Positions 9,249 through 18,790 are shown, numbered from the stretch's first letter. The stretch is DNA of 64,000 nt from a bacterium (GCA_030550015.1 JAUQQG010000053.1:1-64000); one strand, 5' to 3'. Numbers and translations: made by a program. The notes: a model not told the origin generated them from the sequence alone.

Positions 9249-10307
9249 ATGATCCATCCGGAGCATGATCTCGGCCGGTATGCCACGATTAAGGTCGTAG
9301 GGGTAGGGGGCGGTGGGAGCAACGCGGTGAACCGGATGATCCACGCAGGACTGCGTGGGGTCGAGTTCATCGCCGTCAACACAGATGCTCAGGCCCTTGC
9401 TCTCTCGAACGCCGACCGGAAGATCCACATTGGAGCCAAAATCACCAAAGGTCTTGGGGCTGGTGGGGATCCGGCGATCGGTAGGCAGGCCGCTGAGGAG
9501 AGTCGAGATGAACTCTATGAGGTCCTCCAAGGTTCTGACATGGTCTTCATCACCTGCGGCATGGGTGGGGGTACAGGGACGGGGGGCGCTCCGGTGATCG
9601 CCGCGATCGCTCGAGAAGTGGGAGCGCTCACCATTGGCGTCGTCACGAAACCGTTCACCTTTGAGGGTCGGCGGCGTATGACCACAGCGGAGGAGGGGAT
9701 CCGGGCACTCAAACAGCAGGTGAACACCCTCATTACCATCCCCAACGACCGGTTGCTCCAGATTGTGGACAAGTCGGTGACCATGATCGAAGCCTTCCGG
9801 GTCGCCGATGACGTGCTCCGCCAGGGCGTCCAGGGCATTGCAGACTTGATCACCGTGCCCGGCCTGATCAACCTGGACTTCGCGGATGTGCGCACGGTGA
9901 TGGCCGAGGCCGGCGCTGCCCTCATTGGCATCGGTGTCGCCTCGGGGGAGAACCGGGCGGTGCGGGCCGCTCAGGCGGCCATCAGCAGCCCTCTCTTGGA
10001 GACCTCGATGGACGGAGCAAGAGGGGTTCTCTTCAACGTCACAGGCGGCCTGGATTTGGGGCTCCTTGAGGTGAGCGAGGCTGCGGAGATCATCCAAAAG
10101 GCAGCCGATCCCGATGCCAACATCATCTTCGGTGCGGTGATCGATGAGAAGCTCGAGGGCGAGGTCCGGATCACGGTCATCGCGACAGGCTTCGATCAAG
10201 CCAAGCCGAAGGAGGAGCAGATCCAGGCGATCGCTGAGCAGGTGGCCACGAATAGCCATATCTCCGTGGAGGACCTGGAGATCCCCGCCTTCCTACGGAA
10301 GAGGTAG
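9249..10307 (+). CDS. ftsZ: FtsZ, tubulin-like division GTPase
   Basis: A 352-residue FtsZ, which polymerises into the Z-ring. The start at ATG 9249 is preferred over an in-frame extension to 9081 because GGGAGG lies just upstream and the protein then begins at the usual place, shortly before the [10 protein letters not shown] nucleotide loop. The tubulin signature GGGTGTG is at 106-112. The T7-type segment and the C-terminal conserved peptide [12 protein letters not shown] are present. There is almost no variable linker, so the protein is compact compared with many FtsZs. Confidence 0.97.
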   Translation: MIHPEHDLGRYATIKVVGVGGGGSNAVNRMIHAGLRGVEFIAVNTDAQALALSNADRKIHIGAKITKGLGAGGDPAIGRQAAEESRDELYEVLQGSDMVFITCGMGGGTGTGGAPVIAAIAREVGALTIGVVTKPFTFEGRRRMTTAEEGIRALKQQVNTLITIPNDRLLQIVDKSVTMIEAFRVADDVLRQGVQGIADLITVPGLINLDFADVRTVMAEAGAALIGIGVASGENRAVRAAQAAISSPLLETSMDGARGVLFNVTGGLDLGLLEVSEAAEIIQKAADPDANIIFGAVIDEKLEGEVRITVIATGFDQAKPKEEQIQAIAEQVATNSHISVEDLEIPAFLRKR

Positions 10308-10329
10308 GGATCGCACGAGGACAAAAGCG

Positions 10330-11403
10330 ATGAGCGTGGAGTTCTTGTGGCGTCTTGAGGAGATCCGGCAGATCATCGACCAGGTCTTCCCCGTTACCGA
10401 GATCTGGTTCGATGGAGGAAAGCCCATCTTCGCCGTCTACCTTGCCGGGGACACGAAGGCTCGCTTCTTGGCGTTGAAGGAACGCCTGGAGACCCTGGGC
10501 TACCTCCCCTTACTCCGGTACCGCGATGGGATGGCCGTGATCGCCCTGATGCCCAAACCACCGCGGGGGCAGTGGCGCTGGCAAGTGAACCTGCTCCTCT
10601 TCGTGGGAACCCTCCTCACTACCTTTCTTGCAGGGTATTTCAATTTCCGGGAGGATGCCCTTGCAGGGTACCTCCCGAGCGCGGCGATGGGTGGGCTCAC
10701 CTTTTCCCTCTCTCTGATGCTCATCCTCGTGTGTCACGAGATGGGCCATAAGGTCATTTCCGTCTTGCGTGGGATTGACGCGAGCTTGCCCTACTTCATT
10801 CCTGTGCCCCCGCTCCCGGGTGGGCTTTCCATCGGGACCCTGGGGGCAGTCATTGTCACGAGAACTCCCGCCCCCAACCGCGATGCACTGATCGACCTCG
10901 GTGCTTCGGGTCCCATTGCAGGGTTCTTGGTGACGATCCCTATCTTGGCCATTGGGATCTCCCGCTCCGTAGTCCTCACACAACCCATCCCAGGTCCTAC
11001 CCTCCCTACACCCTTACTCATCGACCTGATGCTTCGCTGGATCTTGCACCCCCCCGAGAACGCGGTGGTACTTGTCCATCCCATGGTCTTCGCCGGGTGG
11101 ATCGGGCTTCTCGTTACCGCTTTAAACCTCCTCCCCGCGAGTATGCTGGACGGGGGGCACGTGGCACGATCCCTCCTGGGGAGTCGTCTTCATATGATCG
11201 TTTCTTACGGAGCTGTCGCCCTGGCGATCCTGCTCGGGTACTGGCCCATGGGATTGTTGATCCTCTTCATGATCCGCCGCGGCCATCCGGGTCCTCTCGA
11301 CGATATCTCGACGGTCAGCCCGTTCCGAAGGGTGGTTGCGCTTGCCCTCGTGGTGATCTTCATCCTGAGCGCGGTCCCTCTCCTCCCCATTCGGATGTTC
11401 TAG
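10330..11403 (+). CDS. Site-2-protease-family (M50) membrane metalloprotease
   Basis: A 357-residue polytopic protein. Its zinc motif HEMGH is at 136-140 and the distant metal-binding motif LLPASMLDGGH has its aspartate at 274. This is the standard S2P arrangement. About seven to eight hydrophobic helices are visible after an N-terminal soluble part of roughly 80 residues. The sequence around the active site (GMGG-like helix, then HEMGHK) resembles the EGY/plant-type S2P branch rather than RseP, and no PDZ domain is seen. The substrate is unknown. It follows ftsZ by 22 bp and may be co-transcribed with it. Confidence 0.88.
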   Translation: MSVEFLWRLEEIRQIIDQVFPVTEIWFDGGKPIFAVYLAGDTKARFLALKERLETLGYLPLLRYRDGMAVIALMPKPPRGQWRWQVNLLLFVGTLLTTFLAGYFNFREDALAGYLPSAAMGGLTFSLSLMLILVCHEMGHKVISVLRGIDASLPYFIPVPPLPGGLSIGTLGAVIVTRTPAPNRDALIDLGASGPIAGFLVTIPILAIGISRSVVLTQPIPGPTLPTPLLIDLMLRWILHPPENAVVLVHPMVFAGWIGLLVTALNLLPASMLDGGHVARSLLGSRLHMIVSYGAVALAILLGYWPMGLLILFMIRRGHPGPLDDISTVSPFRRVVALALVVIFILSAVPLLPIRMF

Positions 11404-11623
11404 TGGCTCAGCAAAAGTCTTTCATGCATGCTTTGCCGAAGGCTCCTCCTGAAGAACCAGGCCTTTTGGCGAAACTCTGTCAAAAAAGATTCCGCCGCGG
11501 CCACGTAGAACTTATCCAGGAAAAGATCATGCAAAGGACCAGGCTGGGAATCCAGCGGAGTGAGGAAGCCGCGAGGCTCTCCCCCAGAGCGGACATGGGC
11601 GAGGCCAACCTTTCTGGGAAGCA

Positions 11624-12436
11624 ATGATGCACGAAGCGATCACCGTTGAGGGCTTGTCCAAGTGGTTCGGCAGGTTTCCTGCTGTTCGGAACCTCTCCTT
11701 CACCTGCGCGAGAGGAGAGGTCCTGGGCCTCCTTGGTCCCAACGGCGCAGGAAAGACGACAACGTTGCGCATCCTTGCTACCGTCCTGCGTCCCACGAGC
11801 GGAGTTGCCCGCGTCCTGGGCTACGACGTCGTCCGCCAGGCGAGGGAAGTGCGGAGATCCATCGGGGTCCTCACGGAGCACTCTGGGTTGTACGGGCGTC
11901 TCACCCCTCGCGAGCTACTCTGGTACTTCGGTCGCCTGTATGGCCTCCCTGAAGAGGTCCTGGCGAAGCGGGTCGCGTTCCTCCTTGAGACCCTCGACCT
12001 TGGGGAAGTGGCGGACAAGCCTGCTGAGGGGCTTTCCAGGGGCACCAGGCAAAAAGTTGCCTTAGCCAGGGCCCTCGTCCATAATCCCCCTGTCCTCCTC
12101 CTCGACGAACCCACCTTTGGACTGGACGTCTTTGCTGCAAGACAGGTCAGGGAGTTCATCCGCCAATTCCGGGAGGAGGGGCGAGCAATCCTCCTCTCTA
12201 CCCATCTCATGGAGGAAGCGGAACGCCTTTGTGACCGAGTGGCCATCCTCAACCATGGAAGGCTCATTGCCCTGGGGACCCTGGAGGAGCTCCGGCGCGC
12301 CAGTGGCTTAGGAAGGCTAGAGGAGATCTTCTTGCGGGCTGTAGGGGATGACCCGGCTGAGCCGTCCTCCCAGAATCGGGAAATGGATACCTGCGGGGAC
12401 CTCCCCACAGGGAATGCTCCGGGGAGAAAAGGATAG
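11624..12436 (+). CDS. ABC exporter ATP-binding protein, NatA-like
   Basis: A 270-residue ABC ATPase. Walker A GPNGAGKT is at 38-45, the signature motif is LSRGTRQK, and Walker B ends in LLLDEPTFGLD. The C-terminal half has the H-loop (STHLMEEAERLCD). Sequence style and the adjacent ABC-2 permease suggest a NatAB-like efflux or drug/sodium exporter; the substrate cannot be read from sequence. The ATG at 11624 is followed at once by a second ATG at 11627. The gene begins a two-gene unit with the permease, 9 bp apart. Confidence 0.88.
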   Translation: MMHEAITVEGLSKWFGRFPAVRNLSFTCARGEVLGLLGPNGAGKTTTLRILATVLRPTSGVARVLGYDVVRQAREVRRSIGVLTEHSGLYGRLTPRELLWYFGRLYGLPEEVLAKRVAFLLETLDLGEVADKPAEGLSRGTRQKVALARALVHNPPVLLLDEPTFGLDVFAARQVREFIRQFREEGRAILLSTHLMEEAERLCDRVAILNHGRLIALGTLEELRRASGLGRLEEIFLRAVGDDPAEPSSQNREMDTCGDLPTGNAPGRKG

Positions 12437-12445
12437 AAGGGTACG

Positions 12446-13597
12446 ATGCGCCCTTTCTGGGTGATCTTTTTGAAAGAGGTGCGCGAGGCGAGCAGGGATC
12501 GCCGCACGCTCCTGACCTCCTTCCTTCTGCCGATTCTCCTCGTCCCCTTGCTGGTCCTAGGGTTTCCCGCGCTGGCAAGGCGTCAGGAGAAGGCCCTCTG
12601 GGAGAAGCCCGCCAAGGTGGCCATCGTAGGAGAGGAGGCGAGGGAGCTCATCGCTGAGGGCCTGCGAATGGGGATTCTTGAAGAGGTACCAGGAAGGGTG
12701 AGCGAAGTGGACATCCAGCGCGGGAGGGTGGATGTGATCCTCGCTGTCCCTCCAGATTACCGGGAGCGTCTCCATGCGGGGAAGGCGGCGGTAACGGTCA
12801 TCTTCGATGGGCTAGAGCCTCGCTCGGCCGTGGCCAAGGAGAAACTTCTGAGGATCCTGACGACATCCCTTCTCAGGTACGCACGGGCTCCTGTCGTTTC
12901 TCCCCCGGCGATCCAAGAGCGGAACCTAGCGGTGGAACGCCAGACAGGGAACGTGGTGCTGGCAAATCTCTTGCCCTTCCTTGTCGCTGTCTGGGCTGTG
13001 CTCGGGGGGATGCACAGTGCCGTGGATGTCGCAGCGGGGGAGAAGGAGCGAGGCACCCTGGAGAGTCTCCTTGTGACCCCTCCTTCGCGCCTTCAACTCC
13101 TCCTAGGGAAGTTCCTTGCCGTGCTCGCCACTACGATCGTGGCCATTCTCCTGGTCCTTGGGTCTACCCTGGTTGCCCTGCGCTGGATAGCCCCCTCCCC
13201 AGTGGGGGTACCTTCTGGGCTGCGGTTCGGGGTAGGGACCTTCGGAGTTCTGCTCTGGATCGCATTCCTCCTGAGCAGTCTGACGAGCGGCCTTGCCCTT
13301 ACGCTGAGCCTTCTTAGCCGGTCCATCCGCGAGGCCCAGCAATACCTCATCCCCCTCTATCTGGTAGTGGCTCTCCCCGGGATGGCCGTGCAGTTCCTCT
13401 CGCGCTGGCAACGGGAACCTTGGGCGTACCTTCTCCCGGTGTTCAACACCCTCTTCGCTGCCAGGGCCCTTCTCCTCCAGGTACTCCAGGGGGAGCACCT
13501 CCTGTTGATGACCCTGACGAGCGCGCTCTATGCTGCCGGGGCATTCACTTTGGCTTGGTACGCCTTCTCCAGGGAGGACGTCGTTTTCAGAGCATAG
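12446..13597 (+). CDS. ABC-2 type permease, NatB-like
   Basis: A 383-residue membrane protein. It has one N-terminal helix (about 24-42), a large extracytoplasmic domain of about 130 residues, then five or six hydrophobic helices in the C-terminal half. This is the topology of NatB/YhaP-type ABC-2 permeases. The segment GEKERGTLESLLVTPPSR is characteristic of this family. It partners the ATPase encoded just upstream. It ends about 40 bp before the nrdR promoter. Confidence 0.87.
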   Translation: MRPFWVIFLKEVREASRDRRTLLTSFLLPILLVPLLVLGFPALARRQEKALWEKPAKVAIVGEEARELIAEGLRMGILEEVPGRVSEVDIQRGRVDVILAVPPDYRERLHAGKAAVTVIFDGLEPRSAVAKEKLLRILTTSLLRYARAPVVSPPAIQERNLAVERQTGNVVLANLLPFLVAVWAVLGGMHSAVDVAAGEKERGTLESLLVTPPSRLQLLLGKFLAVLATTIVAILLVLGSTLVALRWIAPSPVGVPSGLRFGVGTFGVLLWIAFLLSSLTSGLALTLSLLSRSIREAQQYLIPLYLVVALPGMAVQFLSRWQREPWAYLLPVFNTLFAARALLLQVLQGEHLLLMTLTSALYAAGAFTLAWYAFSREDVVFRA

Positions 13598-13633
13598 ACC
13601 ACAAAACCCAGCGAAAACCCTCTTCCTTCTCCC

Positions 13634-13662
13634 TTGCCTACTAAATCTTGGCATGCTACACT
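13634..13662 (+). promoter_or_regulatory. Sigma-70-type promoter upstream of nrdR
   Basis: TTGCCT and TACACT are separated by 17 bp, and the -10 is preceded by TG (extended -10, TGCTACACT). It lies 80 bp upstream of the nrdR start, directly after the NatB-like gene. Confidence 0.5.
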
Positions 13663-13741
13663 GTTCTTGCTCAAGATCTAGGTGAGGATGAACCCAAGAG
13701 CGAACAGCTGTTGGGTAAGACCCCTCCGGGGAAGGATCGAC

Positions 13742-14260
13742 GTGCGGTGCCCCTTCTGCGATTACGAGGAGACAAAGGTGCTCGATTCCCGTCCGGTGGA
13801 GGAGGGGACGGTGATTCGTCGCCGCAGGGAGTGCCAGCGGTGTTCCCGGCGGTTCACAACCTATGAGAGGGTGGAGATGACCCCTCTCATGGTGATCAAG
13901 CGAGATGGACGGCGGGAGCCATTCAACAGAAACAAGATCCTCCAAGGGCTGATTCGTGCCGCTCAGAAACGTCCCATTCCCATGGAGGCACTCGAACAGA
14001 TCGCCTTCGAGGTGGAGCGCGAGTTTCGAGATAGGGGAGAGCAGGAAGTGACCTCCTTGGCCATCGGCGAGGCAGTGATGGAGAGGCTTCGGAAACTCGA
14101 TGAGGTGGCGTACGTCCGGTTTGCCTCTGTCTACCGCCGGTTCGCAGACGCCGACAGCGTGATCGAGGCCATCGAGGAGCTCAGGGCCCGCAAGCGGCGC
14201 GAGGAGGAGCTTCGTACCCAGGTCCTCCTGCCCCTGGGGGACGATCACAACAAAGCCTAA
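13742..14260 (+). CDS. nrdR: NrdR, transcriptional repressor of ribonucleotide reductase genes
   Basis: A 172-residue NrdR. The GTG start at 13742 is chosen because family members begin with MRCPFC and because GGGGAAGG lies just upstream; an ATG at 13682 in frame would add 20 unrelated residues. The zinc ribbon cysteines are C3, C6, C31 and C34. The ATP-cone domain starts near residue 47 (VIKRDGRREPFNRNKI). NrdR senses ATP/dATP and represses nrd promoters. The next gene is the B12-dependent RNR, a likely target, but I could not find a convincing NrdR box in front of it. Confidence 0.95.
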   Translation: MRCPFCDYEETKVLDSRPVEEGTVIRRRRECQRCSRRFTTYERVEMTPLMVIKRDGRREPFNRNKILQGLIRAAQKRPIPMEALEQIAFEVEREFRDRGEQEVTSLAIGEAVMERLRKLDEVAYVRFASVYRRFADADSVIEAIEELRARKRREEELRTQVLLPLGDDHNKA

Positions 14261-14262
14261 CG

Positions 14263-14302
14263 CCCGGAAGGAGAGGAGCTCTCCTTTCGGGTCTCTTTGT
14301 CT
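14263..14302 (+). terminator. Rho-independent terminator after nrdR
   Basis: A 12-bp stem (CCCGGAAGGAGA with TCTCCTTTCGGG, one G-T pair) with a 5-nt loop, followed by a T-rich stretch TCTCTTTGTCT. It begins 3 bp after the nrdR stop. This implies that nrdJ has its own promoter or depends on read-through. Confidence 0.75.
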
Positions 14303-14359
14303 CTAAAGCATCCCGTTGTAGGATTCACAGAAGTTTCCGGTAAGGGGAGGAGTGGCGAG

Positions 14360-16846
14360 ATGGAAGAATCCCGGACCACCAAGCAAGCAGAGGCAGCGGT
14401 GCCTGATCTCCCTCAGGAGACCCTCGCTGCATTCGAAGGAGATGAGCTCCGCGCGCGCATCTTCTATGACAAGTATGCCATGCGGGACGAAGCAGGTCGG
14501 GTGGTCGAGCGGACCCCGGAGGAGATGTGGAGAAGGGTGGCGCGGGAGATCGCCTCGGTGGAACCAGATGAGCTGAGACGAGCGGAGTGGGAGAGGAAGT
14601 TCACCTGGCTCCTGGAGGACTTCCGCTTCATCCCGGGAGGCCGGATCTTGCACGGGGCAGGGAACCCTCGGAGGGTCACGTTGCTGAACTGCTATGTCAT
14701 TCCTATCTGCGAGGACTCCATTGAGGCCATCTTCGAATGGATGAAGGAGGCGGCGCGCACCTATTCCTTTGGAGGTGGAGTGGGCACGGACATCAGCGTG
14801 CTCCGCCCGAAAGGTTCGCCGGTCCACAACGCAGCCAGGAGTAGCACGGGCTCCGTTTCCTTTATGGAGCTGTTCTCCCTGACGACGGGGACCATTGGCC
14901 AGAGTGGACGCCGCGGTGCGCTCATGATCACCATCGCCGACAGCCATCCCGACGTCCTGGACTTCATTAAAGTGAAGCGGAACCTTACGAGCGTCCGGTA
15001 CGCCAACATCAGTGTGCGCGTCAGCGATGCCTTCATGCAGGCTGTAAGTGAGGATGGGATGTGGGACCTGTGGTTCCAGAACGAGCGGGTCTCTGTCCGC
15101 AAGAAGGTGAAGGCGCGGGAGATCTGGGAGGAGCTGATCCGGGGAGCCAGGGACTACGCTGAGCCCGGCGTCATCTTCTGGGACACTGTCAAGCGCTTCA
15201 GCACCTCCGAGTACAATGGGATGCAAGTGATCACGACCAATCCGTGCAGCGAGATCCCATTGGAGCCGTATGGATGCTGCTGTCTTGGGAACGTGAACCT
15301 CTCGGCATTCGTCCTCGATCCCTTTACGCCAAGGGCGCGCATTGATTGGGAATCGTTGGAACCGGCGCTCAGGTATGCGACACGCTTTTTGGACAACGTG
15401 CTCGAGTACAACCGGGAGAAGCACCCCCTGCCGCAGCAGCGGGAGGCAAGCTTACGGAGCCGCAGGATCGGCGTGGGGTTCACGGGGCTAGGGGACATGC
15501 TCATCAAGCTCCGCCTGAAGTACGACACCCCTGAGGCCATCGATTTCGTGGATCGCCTGTTCGAGCAGATCAAGAACATCGTCTACGACGAAAGCGTGAA
15601 CCTAGCCATAGAGAAGGGCGTCTTCCCGGCCTTCTCTCTCCACGAACACCTACGGAGCCCGTTCATCCAGAGCCTGGATCCAAGGGTGATCGAACGGATC
15701 CGGCAGCACGGGCTCCGGAATGTCGCACTCCTCACCGTCCCTCCCGTTGGGAGCGGAGCGGCCCTAGCAGGAGTGACGAGCGGTATCGAGCCGGTGTTCG
15801 ACCTCTTCTACACCCGGCGGTCGGAGTCGCTGTCCAAAGGGTACTTCAAGGTCTTCCACCCGCTGGTCAAGGAGTACATGGAGCGCTTCGAGCTTGCCTC
15901 CGAGGAGGAGCTCCCCGAGTACTTCGTGACCGCACACAGGATCAAGCCAGAGATGCGGGTCCAGATGCAGGCGACGATCCAGCGGCATATCGACCATAGC
16001 ATAAGCAGTACCGTCAACCTGCCCAGGGAGACCTCTCCGGAGGAGGTAGAGCGTATCTACTTCCTGGCATGGAAGCTGGGGTGCAAGGGGATCACCGTCT
16101 ACCGCGAGGGGAGTCGGGAAGGGATCCTGCTCACCGAGGAGGAAGCGCGGAAGGCGCGCGAACGGGTGGTCATTCCGCAAGAACCAGCTCCATCTCAGGG
16201 GGAGAAAGCAGGTGAACCGGTCCGTGCCACACCGCGACCACGTCCCAAGGTGACCCATGGGAGGACTGAGCGTATCGAGACACCGCGCGGGCGGATCTAT
16301 GTGACCATCAATGAGGACGAGATGGGGATCTGTGAGGTATTTGTGAAGTCCCTGGACGTTGAGGCGGAGGCTATTGGGAGGCTTGCTTCCCTGGCCTTAC
16401 GTGCAGGCGTCGACCCGCGCGAAATCATTGAGCAACTTTGGCGGGTCCAGAGCACAGAGGTGGCCATGGACCGGAGCACCGATGGCACCGTGGTCCGCAT
16501 CACCACCATCGCCCAGGGAGTTGCCCTGGCTCTTGGTCGGGCCCTTTACGGGGACGGCTTCCGGCCCGATAAAGAGTTCCCTCTCGCCTCCACGCTCCCG
16601 GCCCCGGGTCCCAGGTATAGGCAGGAGATGCTGCGGTTCCGGGGTGAAGCCATCCCTGGCCCCAGCGATGAACCGGAGGGGCGAGGACAACAAATGACTT
16701 TTCCACAGCAGCTTGAGCAGGAAGTGAGTACTTCCAGGAACGGGGATATCCTGGAATTCGTGGGGGTCTGCCCGGACTGCGGGGCTCGGCTGGTGTACGA
16801 GAACGGGTGTACCCTCTGCCGCCTGTGCGGCTACTCACGTTGCTGA
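14360..16846 (+). CDS. nrdJ: Adenosylcobalamin-dependent (class II) ribonucleotide reductase
   Basis: An 828-residue NrdJ that makes deoxynucleotides using a B12 radical and works with or without oxygen. The ATG at 14360 has GGGGAGG 9 bp upstream. An N-terminal helical segment precedes the barrel. Cys111 (NCYVIPI) is the likely reductant partner, and N294-P-C296-S-E298 carries the radical-site Cys and Glu. The phosphate-binding loop, usually PTGTIS, reads PPVGSGAALAG, an unusual version. A TSCPD-type domain lies near 640-745. The C-terminus is a zinc ribbon (C804, C807, C820, C823) ending in Cys828, which may help re-reduce the active site. Confidence 0.93.
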   Translation: MEESRTTKQAEAAVPDLPQETLAAFEGDELRARIFYDKYAMRDEAGRVVERTPEEMWRRVAREIASVEPDELRRAEWERKFTWLLEDFRFIPGGRILHGAGNPRRVTLLNCYVIPICEDSIEAIFEWMKEAARTYSFGGGVGTDISVLRPKGSPVHNAARSSTGSVSFMELFSLTTGTIGQSGRRGALMITIADSHPDVLDFIKVKRNLTSVRYANISVRVSDAFMQAVSEDGMWDLWFQNERVSVRKKVKAREIWEELIRGARDYAEPGVIFWDTVKRFSTSEYNGMQVITTNPCSEIPLEPYGCCCLGNVNLSAFVLDPFTPRARIDWESLEPALRYATRFLDNVLEYNREKHPLPQQREASLRSRRIGVGFTGLGDMLIKLRLKYDTPEAIDFVDRLFEQIKNIVYDESVNLAIEKGVFPAFSLHEHLRSPFIQSLDPRVIERIRQHGLRNVALLTVPPVGSGAALAGVTSGIEPVFDLFYTRRSESLSKGYFKVFHPLVKEYMERFELASEEELPEYFVTAHRIKPEMRVQMQATIQRHIDHSISSTVNLPRETSPEEVERIYFLAWKLGCKGITVYREGSREGILLTEEEARKARERVVIPQEPAPSQGEKAGEPVRATPRPRPKVTHGRTERIETPRGRIYVTINEDEMGICEVFVKSLDVEAEAIGRLASLALRAGVDPREIIEQLWRVQSTEVAMDRSTDGTVVRITTIAQGVALALGRALYGDGFRPDKEFPLASTLPAPGPRYRQEMLRFRGEAIPGPSDEPEGRGQQMTFPQQLEQEVSTSRNGDILEFVGVCPDCGARLVYENGCTLCRLCGYSRC

Positions 16847-16854
16847 GGCTCCTT

Positions 16855-16884
16855 TTGACAACGCACCTCTCACCTTCCTACAAT
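16855..16884 (+). promoter_or_regulatory. Sigma-70-type promoter upstream of cysteine hydrolase
   Basis: A perfect -35 TTGACA and a -10 TACAAT with an 18-bp spacer, starting 8 bp after the nrdJ stop. It is among the best promoter matches in the window. It probably drives the cysteine hydrolase and perhaps the phn genes. Confidence 0.65.
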
Positions 16885-16992
16885 TCGTGATGGGTTTTAT
16901 CCACACGTCTTGGGCCTTTGGCGAAATCGTTGAAGGAGAGTCCTCTGCGGACTCGAACACCATTTCGCTGGGGGCCAAAGGGGGGATTCGAG

Positions 16993-17607
16993 GTGAAGGT
17001 GGAGGTTCCAGAGTACACCGTTCAGTCCGAGGTGGAGGTGGACCCGAAGACGACGGCCCTTATCGTGGTGGACATGCAGAATGACTTCGTCAAGCCCGGC
17101 GGCAAGCTTGTGGTTCCCGATGCGGAGAAGACGATCCCTGCCATCCGTCGCCTGCTTGATTTCGCCAGGGAGCATGGGCTAGCAGTTTTCTTCACCCAAG
17201 ATACCCACGGGAAAGAGGACCCCGAGTTTGCCATCTGGGGAGAACACGTCGTGGAAGGGACCTGGGGATGGCAGATCGTGGAGGAGCTGGCCCCGCGGGA
17301 GGGAGAGCGGGTGATCCGGAAGTTGCGCTACGATGGGTTCTTTGGTACCTCCCTCGATCACGAGCTCCGGCTGCGTCAGATCAAAAACGTGATTGTCTGT
17401 GGGACAGTGGCCAATATCTGTGTCCACTACACGGCGGCGAGCGCTGCCCTCCACGGATACCAGGTCATCCTGCCCATCGATGCCATCTCGGCGCTCAACG
17501 AGTTCGACATGCAGGCAGCCATCCGCCAGGCTAGCTTTCTGTTCCGGGCGATCATCACCACATCCGACGCCCTGCGCGCAAGCAGCCCTGCCGGAGCGCA
17601 TGGATGA
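16993..17607 (+). CDS. Isochorismatase/nicotinamidase-family cysteine hydrolase
   Basis: A 204-residue alpha/beta hydrolase of the isochorismatase-like superfamily. The catalytic triad can be read as Asp27 (VVDMQNDF), Lys110 (VIRKLRYDGF) and Cys143 (TVANICVHY). The TQDTH segment resembles the metal-binding region of nicotinamidases, so amide hydrolysis (possibly nicotinamide to nicotinate) is the best guess; the substrate is not certain. The GTG at 16993 is chosen for its GGGGGG-rich ribosome site. An in-frame extension to a TTG at 16918 would sit too close to the promoter. Confidence 0.82.
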   Translation: MKVEVPEYTVQSEVEVDPKTTALIVVDMQNDFVKPGGKLVVPDAEKTIPAIRRLLDFAREHGLAVFFTQDTHGKEDPEFAIWGEHVVEGTWGWQIVEELAPREGERVIRKLRYDGFFGTSLDHELRLRQIKNVIVCGTVANICVHYTAASAALHGYQVILPIDAISALNEFDMQAAIRQASFLFRAIITTSDALRASSPAGAHG

Positions 17608-17738
17608 ACGAGCCCAGCGAGCTCCTCTGGCAGGATTTCAAGGGATACCTTCGTGGTGCAGGAATTCCATGAGTACCGTGCGAACCTAGACCCTGGAAAG
17701 ATTGCAAGGAAAGTATCTGAAATTGGAGGAGGTGGAGC

Positions 17739-18713
17739 GTGAGGTACTTCCGCCACAGGTTCCTTCTCTCCCTTGTCCTGGGGGCTCTTCTGATGGTCAG
17801 CCTCTCCCCCGGGCTCGGGACTGCACAGGGGACGAAGCTCGTGATGGCGTTCGTCCCGTCGATGGAGGCACAGAGGGTTCTGGCCACCGGGGCAACGCTT
17901 GCCCGGATGATGGAGCTCTCCACTGGCTACAAGATCGAGGCCACAGTACCAACAAGTTATGCCGCAACCATCGAGGCGCTGTGTGCAAAGCGCGTGGACA
18001 TCGCTTGGCTCGCGCCATTTAGCTATGTGATTGCCAAAGCCAAGTGCAACGCCGATGTGCGCCTCATCACCGTTCGCTTTAACCTTCCCTACTACCGGAG
18101 CCAGATCATGGTGCGCGCGGACTCGGGGATTACCAAGATCGATCAGCTCAAGGGGAAGAAGTTTGCCTTCACCGACCCGGCTTCTACTTCCGGCTATCTC
18201 TTCCCTGCAGCGATGCTGAAGAAGCTCGGCTACGATCCTGATCGCTTCTTCAGCCAGAAGATCTTCGTGGGCTCTCACCCCAACGCGGTTCTGGCCGTCT
18301 ACCGGGGGCAGGTGGATGGAGCTGCTTCCTTTGAAGACGCCCGCCTCGCCGTGGCCAGGCAGTTCCCGGATGTGCTCGAGAAGGTCAAGGTCATCGCGTA
18401 TACCGATCCCATCCCCAACGACACGGTGAGCTTCGGGGCGCATGTGCCCGAGGAGGTCAAGCAAAAGATGACCAAGGCCCTTCTCCGCCTCTCCGCCACT
18501 CCCGCCGGCCAGGAGGAGCTCAAGAAGCTTTACGAAATTCAGAAGCTCGTGGACTACGAAACCCTGGTGACCACTACGTGGACGCAACCAGATGGGAAGC
18601 CCCTGCGCATTGACAGGAAGAAGGTTCCTAACCTGGATGCCTTCTTCCAGCCCATCCGGGATGTAGCCAAGTACCTGGGCATCGACCTGGAGGAGTTCAT
18701 CAAGCCGAGGTAA
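17739..18713 (+). CDS. phnD: PhnD-type phosphate/phosphonate/phosphite-binding lipoprotein or periplasmic protein
   Basis: A 324-residue solute-binding protein of the PhnD/PtxB family. A signal peptide covers about residues 1-30 (RHRFLLSLVLGALLMVSL), with an AQG cleavage-like end and no obvious lipobox cysteine. The segment VDIAWLAPFSYVIA, the TDPASTSGYLFPAAML motif and VDGAASFEDAR are typical of the family. It delivers an oxyanion such as phosphonate or phosphite to the PhnC/PhnE importer encoded next. GGAGGAGG lies directly upstream of the GTG start. No phosphonate-degrading gene is in the window, so the ligand is open. Confidence 0.87.
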   Translation: MRYFRHRFLLSLVLGALLMVSLSPGLGTAQGTKLVMAFVPSMEAQRVLATGATLARMMELSTGYKIEATVPTSYAATIEALCAKRVDIAWLAPFSYVIAKAKCNADVRLITVRFNLPYYRSQIMVRADSGITKIDQLKGKKFAFTDPASTSGYLFPAAMLKKLGYDPDRFFSQKIFVGSHPNAVLAVYRGQVDGAASFEDARLAVARQFPDVLEKVKVIAYTDPIPNDTVSFGAHVPEEVKQKMTKALLRLSATPAGQEELKKLYEIQKLVDYETLVTTTWTQPDGKPLRIDRKKVPNLDAFFQPIRDVAKYLGIDLEEFIKPR

Positions 18714-18788
18714 GGATTTCGGATTTCGGAATGCGGATTGCGGATTTAAAAATCCGAAGTTCGAAATCCGCAATCCGAAATTGAAGTG
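18714..18788. repeat. AATCCG-type palindromic intergenic repeat, phnD-phnC
   Basis: Almost the whole gap consists of GGATTTCGG/GGATTGCGG units followed by their reverse complements (AAATCCGAAG, GAAATCCGCAATCCGAAATT). It forms a long imperfect stem-loop in RNA or DNA. Related sequence occurs at 20851-20890 and 22500-22578. Confidence 0.75.
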
Positions 18789-18790
18789 GG

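Noticed and set aside
11404-11623. Short gene or RNA in the 220-bp gap after the site-2 protease
   Set aside because: No reading frame with a ribosome site, no promoter and only imperfect hairpins were seen.
13103-14248. 381-codon open frame on the - strand opposite the NatB-like gene and nrdR
   Set aside because: It spans two well-supported + strand genes, the nrdR promoter and part of nrdR, and has no domain signature.
14290-14359. NrdR box upstream of nrdJ
   Set aside because: No pair of sequences close to the ACACWATATATWGTGT-type consensus was found in the gap.
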